DNA of 45,071 nt from Paludibacter jiangxiensis (GCA_945870155.1 CAMBSB010000024.1:1-45071); one strand, 5' to 3'; numbered from the stretch's first letter, positions 1-8,664 are shown. A program made the numbers and translations. The notes: a model not told the origin generated them from the sequence alone.

Positions 1-78
1 AAACAAGAATGCGGATACGGATTTCTTTTTTCATCGAATAGCGATTATCATTTTGGTATTTTGGATTTGTACCAATAA
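1..78 (+). CDS. Possible C-terminal end of an upstream gene (partial)
   Basis: Reading frame 1 is open from the window edge to a TAA at 76-78 and would encode the last 25 residues of a protein ending in FGILDLYQ. It is followed by a strong hairpin with a T-rich tail at 133-171, as expected after a gene end. Frame 2 is also open to about position 111, so the choice of frame is uncertain. No family can be recognised from so few residues. If real, the gene converges on the fecR-like gene and shares its terminator. Confidence 0.3.
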   Translation, partial: KQECGYGFLFSSNSDYHFGILDLYQ

Positions 79-132
79 TGACGAAAGAAATTCCTCAATT
101 CCCTAATCTGTTTTCGACTAAAAGGGGTATTA

Positions 133-171
133 AAACAACAAAAGCTTCATATTCTGAAGCTTTTGTTGTTT
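133..171. terminator. Bidirectional hairpin terminator
   Basis: A perfect 17-base inverted repeat (arms 133-149 and 155-171, 5-base loop) is centred on an AAGCTT...AAGCTT pair. It is followed by a T-rich stretch on the + strand (172-179) and also overlaps the stop codon of the fecR-like gene on the minus strand. It lies between two apparently convergent genes and probably terminates both. Confidence 0.75.
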
Positions 172-1060
172 ATTTTTTCTCGATTATAATTAAATCGCTT
201 TTAATACTGTGTTTAAAATTAGCCACTTCCGATAAAACTTCGAGCATTTTGGGAAGCGATTCACCTTTTATAAATTTGAGTGTGTATCGTGTGTTCCCAA
301 GCGTTTTATCTTTAAATTCTAACTTTTTATCGTAAGCGTCGGATAAAACGGCGAGTATCGACTCCAAAGTTTCATTTTCGAAACTGAAGTTATGCGACTG
401 CCACGCCAATGCCCTATCCATGTTTTTTACTTTTTTGACCTGTATATTTTTTTCGCCTTTTACTAATTTTGCTTCCTGCCCAGGCGTTAAAATTACTGTT
501 TCATTTTCTTGTAAATCAGCAAATTGAACACTTCCTTCTTTGAGCAAGGTACGTGTGTAATTTTCGCCATCGAACGCTCGTACCGAAAACACTGTACCCA
601 ATACCGTTACTGTGCCTTGTTTGGTTTCGACTGTAAACGGATATTCTTTATTTTTGGTAACTTCAAACAATGCTTCGCCCTGTAGCTCCACATTTCGGTT
701 CTCAGAAAAACTTTTACGATAAACAAGGTTCGATTTTGAGCGTAGCGACACTTTGGAACCATCGGGCAATACCACATCCTTAACCAATTCTGTATTGTTG
801 GCAACTACAATTTGCTGCTGATTAGCATAATAATTCAATCCAAAATAGCTTAATGTAAAAATAACGGCAATGGATGCTGCTACTCTAAACGACAGGGATG
901 TAAACAAATTTACTTTTCGGTAAGCAGGTAATTCTATGTGCTGAGGCGAGTCAATACGCTTCTTTATCTTATCAAAAGAAGCGTTCACATCAGTTTGGGT
1001 AAAGACGATATTGTCTTTAAACCTGATTTTACGTTTTAATTCATCAATTTTCTTTTCCAT
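170..1060 (-). CDS. FecR-family anti-sigma factor
   Basis: This 296-residue inner-membrane regulator is predicted to sequester the ECF sigma factor encoded just upstream and release it on a periplasmic signal. The layout fits the family: a charged cytoplasmic N-terminus of about 60 residues, one transmembrane helix at roughly 62-80, a periplasmic FecR domain (containing VVLPDGSKVSL and ELQGEALFEV), and a C-terminal DUF4974-type domain with the usual SLPKMLEVLSEV segment. ATG at 1060 is preferred over a TTG five codons upstream because AAGAG lies just before it. The gene follows the sigma gene by 88 bases. Such pairs usually precede a SusC/TonB receptor carrying an STN domain; here the gene ends in a terminator and no such receptor follows, so its partner receptor is unknown. 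Confidence 0.9.
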   Translation of the reverse strand: MEKKIDELKRKIRFKDNIVFTQTDVNASFDKIKKRIDSPQHIELPAYRKVNLFTSLSFRVAASIAVIFTLSYFGLNYYANQQQIVVANNTELVKDVVLPDGSKVSLRSKSNLVYRKSFSENRNVELQGEALFEVTKNKEYPFTVETKQGTVTVLGTVFSVRAFDGENYTRTLLKEGSVQFADLQENETVILTPGQEAKLVKGEKNIQVKKVKNMDRALAWQSHNFSFENETLESILAVLSDAYDKKLEFKDKTLGNTRYTLKFIKGESLPKMLEVLSEVANFKHSIKSDLIIIEKK

Positions 1061-1148
1061 TTTTCTCTTAAACAAACAATTAACTAACTACTAATTTTTA
1101 TACCTTAAAAAACTAAACCTTTTACCATTAGACGCATAATATGATTGC

Positions 1149-1739
1149 TCACCCTAAAAGCTGCTTAAAAATTAAAAGAAATATTAAAGCCGGGTATATT
1201 TTTTTCAGTATCACTGTTATTTTTTTATAGGCAATGGCAATTTGTGCCTCCACTGTTTTGCGCGAAAGATTTAGGATTTCAGCAATTTCTTTGTATGCCA
1301 ATTGGTCGTTTACCAACATTTTAAATATCATTTTACACTGCGGTGGCAGTTGTTCAATGGCTTCGTTCATTTTCGACCTGAATTCTTTCAATTCGATGGG
1401 CGAAAGAAAATGGTCGTCGGTATCGGGTATTTCTATTTCGTAGCAATTGGTATCCGGTTGAATACGTATCGCATTTTTACGAATTAAATCGATGGATAAA
1501 TTTTTGGAACAAGTGTAAAGATAGGACTGAATATTGCGAATGTCGCGAAGCTCATGGCGCTTTTGCCATACAGCAACAAAGACATCCGAGATAACTTCCT
1601 CACACGACTCTCTATCTTTAAGATACGAAAAAACAAAATTACAAAGGGCAGCATAATAGGTGGTATGCAAGGCTTCGAACGCCGTTAAATCGTCCTGCTC
1701 ACATATTTTTTTCCACAAATTCTGACTCTCAATATTCAT
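1149..1739 (-). CDS. RNA polymerase sigma factor, ECF subfamily (sigma-70 family)
   Basis: This 196-residue ECF sigma factor is expected to direct RNA polymerase to a small regulon under control of the neighbouring FecR-like protein. Region 2 is visible at about residues 20-90 (ESCEEVISDVFVAVWQKR, then NIQSYLYTCSKNLSID), and region 4 at about 125-180 with the helix-turn-helix YKEIAEILNLSRKTVEAQI. A hydrophobic tail ends the protein. The ATG at 1739 is chosen because homologues begin shortly before region 2 and a purine-rich AGCGAGAGA lies upstream; a TTG at 1901 would add 54 residues of atypical sequence. The operon order is sigma then anti-sigma. The PUL SusC lacks an STN domain, so this pair probably does not control that SusC. 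Confidence 0.92.
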   Translation of the reverse strand: MNIESQNLWKKICEQDDLTAFEALHTTYYAALCNFVFSYLKDRESCEEVISDVFVAVWQKRHELRDIRNIQSYLYTCSKNLSIDLIRKNAIRIQPDTNCYEIEIPDTDDHFLSPIELKEFRSKMNEAIEQLPPQCKMIFKMLVNDQLAYKEIAEILNLSRKTVEAQIAIAYKKITVILKKIYPALIFLLIFKQLLG

Positions 1740-1767
1740 TCTCTCTCGCTTTCGGGTAAGTTGGGTG

Positions 1768-1785
1768 CAAAAATACACAAAAATA
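1768..1785 (-). promoter_or_regulatory. Possible promoter -7 boxes for the sigma/anti-sigma operon
   Basis: Read on the minus strand, two copies of TATTTTTG (1768-1775 and 1778-1785) match the Bacteroidota -7 consensus TAnnTTTG, 29-46 bases before the ATG. No convincing -33 TTTG element was seen, and the region is very AT-rich, so a chance match is possible. Confidence 0.25.
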
Positions 1786-1953
1786 TTAAAATGGCAGACA
1801 CTTTTGGGCTTGATAAATAAACTAAATTGTTGATATATTTCTATTTTGGCAGTAAAATAAGGTATATTTAAAAAAAGACTTAGACTGATTTGGAAAATCA
1901 ACCTAAGCCCTTATAATATAGTCTTAAATAATTTTTAGTAAGTTATTTTACTT

Positions 1954-2320
1954 TTATTGAATATTAAAATAGCCTTTTAACCGAATCTCTTCGGAACTTG
2001 CACCAATAAGAATCTCAAATTTCCCAGGCTCTACCACCCAATTCATTGCAATATCAAGCATTTCAAAATCTGATTTTTGAAGTTTAAAATGAACTGTTTT
2101 AGTTTTACCCACATTCAACGAAACCCTTTCAAAACCTCCTAGTTGCGATTCGTACACAGTGATATTGCTCACCACATCTTTGAAAATAAAGTTATAGTAT
2201 TTCGTCGCCTTTCCAAGCACCGCTTTTTGTAATATCCAACGCAAAATCTATTTGCTCATATTTTGCTAAATTTGCCGAGTCGATTCTAAGGTTTTTATAC
2301 TTAAAATTAGTATGACTTAT
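1954..2320 (-). pseudogene. 3' remnant of a GH3 beta-glucosidase gene (fibronectin-III-like domain)
   Basis: Minus-strand translation gives the C-terminal fibronectin-III-like domain typical of GH3 beta-glucosidases. The last 88 residues carry GGFERVSLNVGKTKTV, WVVEPGKFEILIGASSEEI and RLKGYFNIQ. Homology continues upstream in another frame: ISHTNFKYKNLRI resembles the usual LSYTTFEYSNL segment, followed by ALDITKSGAWKGDE. Two lesions separate the parts: an in-frame TAA at 2192-2194 where families have Gln, and one extra base near 2182. Nothing of the catalytic domains (about 600 residues) remains. The remnant starts inside the last codons of the adjacent GH2 gene, so a deletion probably joined GH2 to the end of GH3. 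A TTG-started 96-residue ORF (1954-2244) exists but is unlikely to be a functional gene. Confidence 0.75.
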
Positions 2321-4736
2321 TTAAAATTATTTTTGTATAAATGGTTGTAAATGAGTTTATATTTCCTTCTAATTTTGCTATTAATGTAATTTTTCCCTCT
2401 TGTTTATTCGACTTTACAATCACTTGGCATTTGCCTTGCCAAGCTTTGCGCTGTGGCAGTTTATAACTTTCCAGACTAACAGGATTGGCATTGCCTACAG
2501 CTATGATTTCGCCTGCTCCTTCTATTTCAAAATTGATTAAATCTTCGGCTTTGGGGTTGCGCACGCCATTAGCATCCACAAGTTCTACATTTATATAACT
2601 TAAATCTTGTCCATCGGCAGCAATAATATTTCTATCAGCAGTTAGGCGGATATTACTGACTTCGCCTGCTGTTTTCAATACTGTAGTTGTGACTTTTTTC
2701 TTGGCTGTGATACCTAAAGCTTTCAATTCGCCCGCTTGATACGGAACATTGAAAGTAGCAGTAAATTTTGTGCTGCGGTTAGTTGGCTTTTTACCAAGAG
2801 ATTTGCCATTCAAAAATAATTCTACTTGTTCGCAAGACGAATATACACTCACTTCCAAAGGTTTTCCTTCGTTGCCTTTCCAGTTCCAATCGTATACTAC
2901 ATCATACCAGTTCCACTGACTCCACCACTCTTTGTTTTCATTGATAGGAAAGGAAGGTTTAGGCGGTTTTACAAACAGTGAAAGTGCATTTCTTGTCCAA
3001 AGTGCATCGCGGTAATAGGATTGAGGACGTTTCCAGCCACAAATATCTATATCACCACAATAAGCCAATGTCCAAGGAAAAAGTTTGTCGTCGGGTTGAA
3101 AACCACGCCAACCAATGCTTGCTTCGCCAATATAATCCCATGATGTCCACACAAAATCGCCAATGACATACGGATTGTCAATAACTCCCATCCAATACTC
3201 AAAAGCCGTAAAAGCAGCTGACTCAGATGCATACATTACTCGGTTTGGTTTACGGAGATGGTCACTCACGTATTTTTCAGGCGCATAATTATAACCTGCC
3301 ACATCCAATACATCTACAAAAGCATCTTTCGAAGCATTATCACCATTCAGCCCATGAACACCAGCTGTAACTGGACGAGTGCTGTCATAGGATTTGACGA
3401 AATCACTCAACATTTTAGCTACTGCCACCACTTCTGGTGTAGCAATACTAGGAATTTCGTTTCCAATACTCCACATAATAATACTCGGGTGATTGCGGTC
3501 GCGCAGTAGCATTGTTTCTACATCTTTTTGCCACCATTTGTCAAAAAACAAGTGGTAATCAAAAGGATTTTTGCCATCCTTCCAACAGTCAAAAGCTTCG
3601 TCGATAACCAACATGCCGAGTTGGTCGCACGCATCCAAAAATGCCGTTGTTGGTGGGTTGTGCGAAGTTCTTATGGCATTGTAACCACTGGCCTTTAGTA
3701 TTTCCACTTTACGGTATTCGGCACGGTCGTAGGCTTTTGCACCCAGCGGTCCATTGTCGTGGTGCACACAACCGCCTTTGAGTTTCAGGGTTTTTCCATT
3801 GAGTTGAAAGCCCTTTGTTACATCAAACGAAATGGTCCGAATTCCAAATTTTGTTTCTGTTTTATCAATTATAATATCGTTTTGGTAGAGTTCGGTAATA
3901 GCTGTATAAAGCGTAGGAGATTCCAAACTCCACAGTTGCGGCGATAAAATTGAAATATCACCATCAACAACCCATTGCTTTGTTGATTTTACATCCAAAA
4001 GCGTATCTTTTTGTCCAACAATTTCTCCCTTTGTATTTTTTATCGTTATCAGTACTTTAACGGAGCTATGTCCAGTAGTTTCGTTCGTTAAAGTTGTTTT
4101 GAAATTTACGAGTGCGCTATTTGGCGTAACTTTGGGTGTTGTAACAAAAGTACCATAGCGAGCCACTCTAACTTCATTAACCACATCCAACCACACATGG
4201 CGATAAATACCGGAGCCCGAATACCAGCGCGTATTTTCACCTTCGTTCTGTACTTTTACTGCAATTAAATTCTTTGCATTATATTTCAATTTCTTTGAAA
4301 GGTCGATTTCGAAAGTGGAATAACCATAAGGTTGTTTGGCTAGGGATTCGCCATTGAGATACACTTCCGAATTGTTGTACACGCCGTCGAACCGAAGTAT
4401 GATTCGTTTGCCTGAGTAACTCTGAGGAATATCCAATTGCTTGCGATACCAACCAACACCACCTACAGTAAATCCTGAACTTTGCTGAGCCGTTGCATTT
4501 TTATCAAACGGAGATTGTTTCCCCTCAATATCCTCAATACTCCAGTCATGAGGCAAACTGATTTTTCGCCATGCTGAGTCATTATACGCAACATTGTGAG
4601 CTCCTACGCAACCTCCTCGGTGAAAGGTCCAATCGGCATCCAGTAGGATATTCCGCTGAAAAGAAGACTGACTAGCTCCGATAAACAGCGTTTGAATTAA
4701 GAGCAAAAATAGGAAATGAATTTTTGAATTTTTCAT
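2307..4736 (-). CDS. GH2 beta-galactosidase-type glycoside hydrolase
   Basis: This 809-residue exported retaining exo-beta-glycosidase is most like the beta-galactosidase branch of GH2, acting on oligosaccharides in the periplasm. A signal peptide (about 1-24) is followed by the sugar-binding jelly roll (30-185), an Ig-like domain (190-300), the TIM barrel (305-600), a DUF4982-type domain (about 630-700) and a C-terminal Ig-like domain (700-800). The predicted acid/base is Glu427 in SIGNEIPS and the nucleophile Glu505 in MYASESAA. The gene is the last intact member of the minus-strand enzyme operon, 23 bases after GH43. Its final codons lie in GH3-derived sequence, so the native C-terminus was probably replaced, most likely without effect on catalysis. 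Beta-glucuronidase or related exo-activities cannot be excluded. Confidence 0.88.
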   Translation of the reverse strand: MKNSKIHFLFLLLIQTLFIGASQSSFQRNILLDADWTFHRGGCVGAHNVAYNDSAWRKISLPHDWSIEDIEGKQSPFDKNATAQQSSGFTVGGVGWYRKQLDIPQSYSGKRIILRFDGVYNNSEVYLNGESLAKQPYGYSTFEIDLSKKLKYNAKNLIAVKVQNEGENTRWYSGSGIYRHVWLDVVNEVRVARYGTFVTTPKVTPNSALVNFKTTLTNETTGHSSVKVLITIKNTKGEIVGQKDTLLDVKSTKQWVVDGDISILSPQLWSLESPTLYTAITELYQNDIIIDKTETKFGIRTISFDVTKGFQLNGKTLKLKGGCVHHDNGPLGAKAYDRAEYRKVEILKASGYNAIRTSHNPPTTAFLDACDQLGMLVIDEAFDCWKDGKNPFDYHLFFDKWWQKDVETMLLRDRNHPSIIMWSIGNEIPSIATPEVVAVAKMLSDFVKSYDSTRPVTAGVHGLNGDNASKDAFVDVLDVAGYNYAPEKYVSDHLRKPNRVMYASESAAFTAFEYWMGVIDNPYVIGDFVWTSWDYIGEASIGWRGFQPDDKLFPWTLAYCGDIDICGWKRPQSYYRDALWTRNALSLFVKPPKPSFPINENKEWWSQWNWYDVVYDWNWKGNEGKPLEVSVYSSCEQVELFLNGKSLGKKPTNRSTKFTATFNVPYQAGELKALGITAKKKVTTTVLKTAGEVSNIRLTADRNIIAADGQDLSYINVELVDANGVRNPKAEDLINFEIEGAGEIIAVGNANPVSLESYKLPQRKAWQGKCQVIVKSNKQEGKITLIAKLEGNINSFTTIYTKIILNKSY

Positions 4737-4759
4737 ATATCATTTATTTGATTGATTTT

Positions 4760-5719
4760 TTAGTTTATTTTCTTGACACCCGTTTTTGTTGGCACCACTT
4801 TTTGAATGGTTCCATCTGCATTGTACTTTAAGTAATCTACACAAATAGATCTCCGAAAAGGCATAAGTCCGTTCCAGTCGAGCACTTGCTCTACATCGGG
4901 ATTATTCTGATAATATAAATCAGACGTGTGATAAAAAAGGTACCATTCCCCTTTATATTCAACTATCGAATGATGATTAGTCCCGCTATTTACTTCATCC
5001 AGAATTACGCCTTCATTTTGGTAAGGGCCAAAAACACTATCGGACATAGCATAACAGATTTTTCCATCGACAGAGGAATAGGATAGGTAGTATTTTCCTT
5101 TATACTTGTGCACCCACACAGCCTCAAAAAATTTATCTATTCCTTCAATAATATGCACTTTCCCATCATAGGAGACCATATCAGGATTCAGCTTGATGGC
5201 ATTGACTGTATTTTGACCCACAAACATATAGGCCGAACCATCGTCATCAATAAGTATGGCAGGGTCAATAAAGTCGCGGTTACAAATGACGCCTGGGCTG
5301 TCCATTGATAGCAATGGCTTTCCAATTGGGTCGCGAAAAGGGCCATAGGGTCTATCGCTTACCGCCACACCAATATGAAACTTATCAGTAGGATAATAAA
5401 AATAATACTTTCCGTCCTTTTGAATGCAGTCGGGCGCCCAAGCAAATCTCTTAGCCCATGCGAGGTCATTGAGCGACAATGCCACTCCATGATCTTTCCA
5501 CGTTTTCATATCGGTGGTGGAATACACATGCCAATCATTCATATTGAACCAAGTTGCCGTATCTTGATCGTGCGAAGGATATACGTATAAAGTGTCGTTA
5601 AAAACGCGTGCTGAAGGGTCGGCTGAATACATGTGGCGTATAAATGGATTCTTAGCAGACAATATTGTCGACAGCAATAAAATTGAGAATAATATTCTGT
5701 ATTTCTTGTTGGGTATCAT
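4760..5719 (-). CDS. GH43 glycoside hydrolase (arabinofuranosidase/xylosidase type)
   Basis: This 319-residue inverting five-bladed beta-propeller enzyme is predicted to remove alpha-L-arabinofuranosyl or beta-xylosyl residues. After a signal peptide (1-22), all three catalytic carboxylates are visible: base Asp34 in MYSADPSA, pKa-modulating Asp152 in FIDPAILIDDDG, and acid Glu199 in FFEAVWV. The length fits a single GH43 domain with no binding module. The gene lies 35 bases downstream of a second GH43 that shares motifs such as NMNDWHVYSTTDMK versus NMFNYHVYSTSDMK, so the two are paralogues. Subfamily and sugar preference cannot be decided by eye. Confidence 0.9.
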   Translation of the reverse strand: MIPNKKYRILFSILLLSTILSAKNPFIRHMYSADPSARVFNDTLYVYPSHDQDTATWFNMNDWHVYSTTDMKTWKDHGVALSLNDLAWAKRFAWAPDCIQKDGKYYFYYPTDKFHIGVAVSDRPYGPFRDPIGKPLLSMDSPGVICNRDFIDPAILIDDDGSAYMFVGQNTVNAIKLNPDMVSYDGKVHIIEGIDKFFEAVWVHKYKGKYYLSYSSVDGKICYAMSDSVFGPYQNEGVILDEVNSGTNHHSIVEYKGEWYLFYHTSDLYYQNNPDVEQVLDWNGLMPFRRSICVDYLKYNADGTIQKVVPTKTGVKKIN

Positions 5720-5754
5720 TTGTTGAATATTTTTTTATTTACGTAAAAAAAGCC

Positions 5755-7110
5755 TTACTTAAATGTAAAATAATCGAGCATATAATTTACTTGATAATAA
5801 AAAGCTGTTTTGGAGTCGCCTCGCATTACTAAATACAAATCGTGCACTCCTTTTGCTTCAGCATTAATACTACAAGTGAACTTTTTCCACTGAAACCAAT
5901 TTTCGGTACTATTCACAGCACATTCGCCAATAAGCAGCCCATCGGGTTTATCTAATCGTAATTCAATTTTTCCGCCTATCACATTTACACCAGAACTTGC
6001 AGCCAATTCAAAGGATTTAACGCCAGCACCAAAATCTACTTTTTGAAACTGTATCCATTGCCCAGGGCAAAATACTGATACATACCAATTACCTTCTCCT
6101 GTAGGCTCCAGCTGACGATCAATACCAAAATTAGATGCGTTTTGATAATCTTCGGCTTCCATTTTCCCACGCGCATCAAGGTGAATTTCCGTTAAACCCA
6201 AGCCTTTTTTGGTGCGCGGAATTTTTGGTATTAATCCCTTTTTGGTATACTTAAATTCTTCCGCACAAATTTGTCGGTGATAATCGTCTGGACCATTCTG
6301 ATGATAAAAAATGTAATTCTTCCCATTAAATTCGGTGATGCAGTTTTGCACAGATGCAGCTTTTTCCTTTTGAATAAAATACTGAAAAACGAATGGTCCA
6401 TAAGGATTATCGGCTACAGCATTCGCTAATTTATCCTGCCCCTTTTTGGCTCTGCCTCCAAAAGTAGCATGAAATTTTCCATTAGCAAAATTGACCCAAG
6501 CTGCTTCATGAAAATTTTCCGGCTGCTTGAGTGTGATTACAGGACCATCCAATTCTAACATATTTTTCTTAAGCTTCACCAGATAAAATTCATCATTTTG
6601 TCCCAAATACATATAGGCCGTATCTTTATAAAACAATACGCAAGGACTTGTGAGCCAACCTGTAGCCTTTTTCTTTACGCCAGGAGTGTCGCGCGTTATC
6701 AAGGGTTTACCAAGTGCATCTTTAAAAGGTCCAGTTGGAGAATCTGCCACCATAACGCCAATTTTATCCACCATAGGAAAGTAGTAATAATACTTGCCAT
6801 TCGCCTCTACGCAGTCGCCATCCCAGGCAGCACCATCATTCCAAGTGATGGTTTTACAATCAAACAATGAACCATGATCTGTCCAAATCTTCATGTCTGA
6901 TGTAGAATACACATGGTAATTAAACATGTTGAGCCAGCCACCATTTTCACCCGCAGGATCATGGTCGGCATACAAATAAAGTTTGCCATCGCTGAATTGA
7001 TGTGCTGCAGGATCGGCAGTGAATATGTTGGTAATTAAAGGATTTTGAGAATATGCATCAAAAATTGTCATCATAACAATGATAATGATACACGTTAGTT
7101 GATTTTTCAT
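5755..7110 (-). CDS. GH43 domain plus CBM6-like module, atypical catalytic site
   Basis: This 451-residue secreted protein has a signal peptide (1-21), a GH43 propeller (about 22-305) and a C-terminal CBM6-like jelly roll (about 310-451, starting at GKMEAEDYQ). The base Asp33 (FTADPAA) and acid Glu202 (FHEAAWV) are present. The middle Asp of the triad is not: where the neighbouring GH43 has FIDPAILIDDDG, this protein has WLTSPCVLFYKDT, placing Ser155 at the expected Asp. That residue normally tunes the pKa of the acid and orients substrate, so activity may be weak, altered or replaced by a binding role. Only 6 bases separate it from the upstream beta-helix gene, showing tight operon linkage. 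Confidence 0.87.
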   Translation of the reverse strand: MKNQLTCIIIIVMMTIFDAYSQNPLITNIFTADPAAHQFSDGKLYLYADHDPAGENGGWLNMFNYHVYSTSDMKIWTDHGSLFDCKTITWNDGAAWDGDCVEANGKYYYYFPMVDKIGVMVADSPTGPFKDALGKPLITRDTPGVKKKATGWLTSPCVLFYKDTAYMYLGQNDEFYLVKLKKNMLELDGPVITLKQPENFHEAAWVNFANGKFHATFGGRAKKGQDKLANAVADNPYGPFVFQYFIQKEKAASVQNCITEFNGKNYIFYHQNGPDDYHRQICAEEFKYTKKGLIPKIPRTKKGLGLTEIHLDARGKMEAEDYQNASNFGIDRQLEPTGEGNWYVSVFCPGQWIQFQKVDFGAGVKSFELAASSGVNVIGGKIELRLDKPDGLLIGECAVNSTENWFQWKKFTCSINAEAKGVHDLYLVMRGDSKTAFYYQVNYMLDYFTFK

Positions 7111-7116
7111 ATGGTG

Positions 7117-8646
7117 CTATTTACTCTGTTTGCTGTGTGCTCCAATATTTTGTTTTCCTTTTGTTTGTAATCTGTTAGCCCAATAATCCTTTCCTCCATT
7201 GTTCTTAATCCTATTTCCTGCATTTATAGCTGGTGATTTTGATTTTACTTTAAAAAAAGATATTGTATTGATGGTTTTTGGGTTTAAATTTAACAATGAA
7301 TCAGAAGTAGGCAATACCACTAGTGGATCTGCAACGATAGGGTTTAATTCAAGGCGAACGTTGGGTTGTTCTAATGAATTTGAAGCATTAAATGAGCTCC
7401 AATAAAGGTTTCTTTTGAAAACAGCACCCGAAAATTCGCCTCCAGTAAATTCTGTTGTAGCACCTGTAATTAAAAAAATATTATTTTCGAACACAAAATT
7501 CTCATAATGTCCGGGAAGGAAATTTACCCCATGCCCATATTTATTCACTATTGTATTGTTATATGCATGGAGGTTTTTCATCTGAATGGCAGCAGGGTCG
7601 CACCACATAAAAATACCGCATTGTCCATGTTTAACTCCATCATGAAAGCTGATATTATAACGTACAATATTGTTATTCCATGGTTCAGCATCTGCATATT
7701 GAAACATTCCATAACCTGCACCTTCATTATACATCGAGAAGTTATATTGCATGATGGAGTTAGTTACGCCTCCGTCGAAGTCAAATCCACCACCATCGCT
7801 TCCTTTAGCAGAGGTTTTGTTGTGGTGCGCGTAGCAATGTTGAATAATAACACTGTCGCTTTGATAAATCCATATACCAACGGGACCATTTCCGGCTCTT
7901 GGCATATCCCAGCCATTATTCATGGCTTCGCAATATTCAATTGTAGCGTTAGTAACACCACCTACAAGAATTCCGTTTCCGCTGTGGTTGTCTTTTATAG
8001 CAGGACAGCCTGGATTGTTTTCGGCAACTGAATGCCCAATATAAACGTTTCTAATTGTTTTGGTGTTATCCTTTATTTTATTTTTACGGTTTGGAGTTAC
8101 ATATACACCACAATATCCATTATCGTGGGCATATACATTTTTAATACTAATGTCGCTACCTCCTGTTGTCCGGATTCCGGAATATAAATAACCCGAAGCC
8201 TCAATATTATTTAGTCTCAGATTCGTGTTTTCATAAAAATCTACTCCATTGGAATTATTTCCATTCATTCTGCCAGAACCTTTACAAATTAAATTTTCAA
8301 CATCTAAAAAATGGCAATCAGTTGCTAATATTGCTGTGGAGTCGGCCGAAAGAATAGTTGCTTTGCCATTTCCATAAGACGAAATTAATACAGGATTCCC
8401 TAATTCACCCGAAATAGATTTTAATACTAAACCTCCATTATAATTCAGCCCAGCCTTCAAAAGGATTTTATCACCAGCCAAATAAATTCCCTTGCTTGCT
8501 TTTTCGATTGATTGCCATGCATTATGTGGCGACAATCCGCTATTTCTATCACTTCCAGCAGAGGAATTGATATAATAACTGATGCCAAAAGTATGGGAAG
8601 AAAATAACAATAAAGTTATTAGACATAGTGATTTTATAGAGTTCAT
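7117..8646 (-). CDS. Secreted right-handed parallel beta-helix protein, function unknown
   Basis: This 509-residue protein has a signal peptide (1-21), an N-terminal DUF1565-like segment (YYINSSAGSDRNSGLSP), and then many parallel beta-helix turns rich in Asn and short strands (about 90-440). This fold occurs in polysaccharide lyases (e.g. PL6, PL9) and in some glycosidases (GH28, GH120, GH141). A central Gly/Asp-rich loop (GSDGGGFDFDGGVTNS, near 280) and the following GAGYGMFQYADAEPW look like an active-site or metal site, but no known catalytic signature was recognised. There is no T9SS sorting domain, so it is probably periplasmic. It begins the four-gene enzyme operon and is preceded by a terminator-like hairpin. 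Confidence 0.8.
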   Translation of the reverse strand: MNSIKSLCLITLLLFSSHTFGISYYINSSAGSDRNSGLSPHNAWQSIEKASKGIYLAGDKILLKAGLNYNGGLVLKSISGELGNPVLISSYGNGKATILSADSTAILATDCHFLDVENLICKGSGRMNGNNSNGVDFYENTNLRLNNIEASGYLYSGIRTTGGSDISIKNVYAHDNGYCGVYVTPNRKNKIKDNTKTIRNVYIGHSVAENNPGCPAIKDNHSGNGILVGGVTNATIEYCEAMNNGWDMPRAGNGPVGIWIYQSDSVIIQHCYAHHNKTSAKGSDGGGFDFDGGVTNSIMQYNFSMYNEGAGYGMFQYADAEPWNNNIVRYNISFHDGVKHGQCGIFMWCDPAAIQMKNLHAYNNTIVNKYGHGVNFLPGHYENFVFENNIFLITGATTEFTGGEFSGAVFKRNLYWSSFNASNSLEQPNVRLELNPIVADPLVVLPTSDSLLNLNPKTINTISFFKVKSKSPAINAGNRIKNNGGKDYWANRLQTKGKQNIGAHSKQSK

Positions 8647-8664
8647 TTTATTTATATAAAATTA

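Noticed and set aside
78-335. An 85-codon + strand frame at the left end
   Set aside because: It runs through the terminator hairpin and antisense to the fecR-like gene; no homology is visible.
1740-1901. N-terminal extension of the sigma factor from a TTG at 1901
   Set aside because: The extra 54 residues are unlike ECF sigma N-termini, and an ATG with a purine-rich upstream sequence lies at 1739.
1954-2244. Intact small gene of 96 codons
   Set aside because: It starts at a TTG, and its homology continues upstream in another frame past a stop, so it is better explained as the end of a broken GH3 gene.
7507-8031. A 174-codon + strand open frame inside the beta-helix gene
   Set aside because: It is antisense to a well-supported gene with signal peptide and repeats, has no recognisable domain, and is an expected shadow frame.
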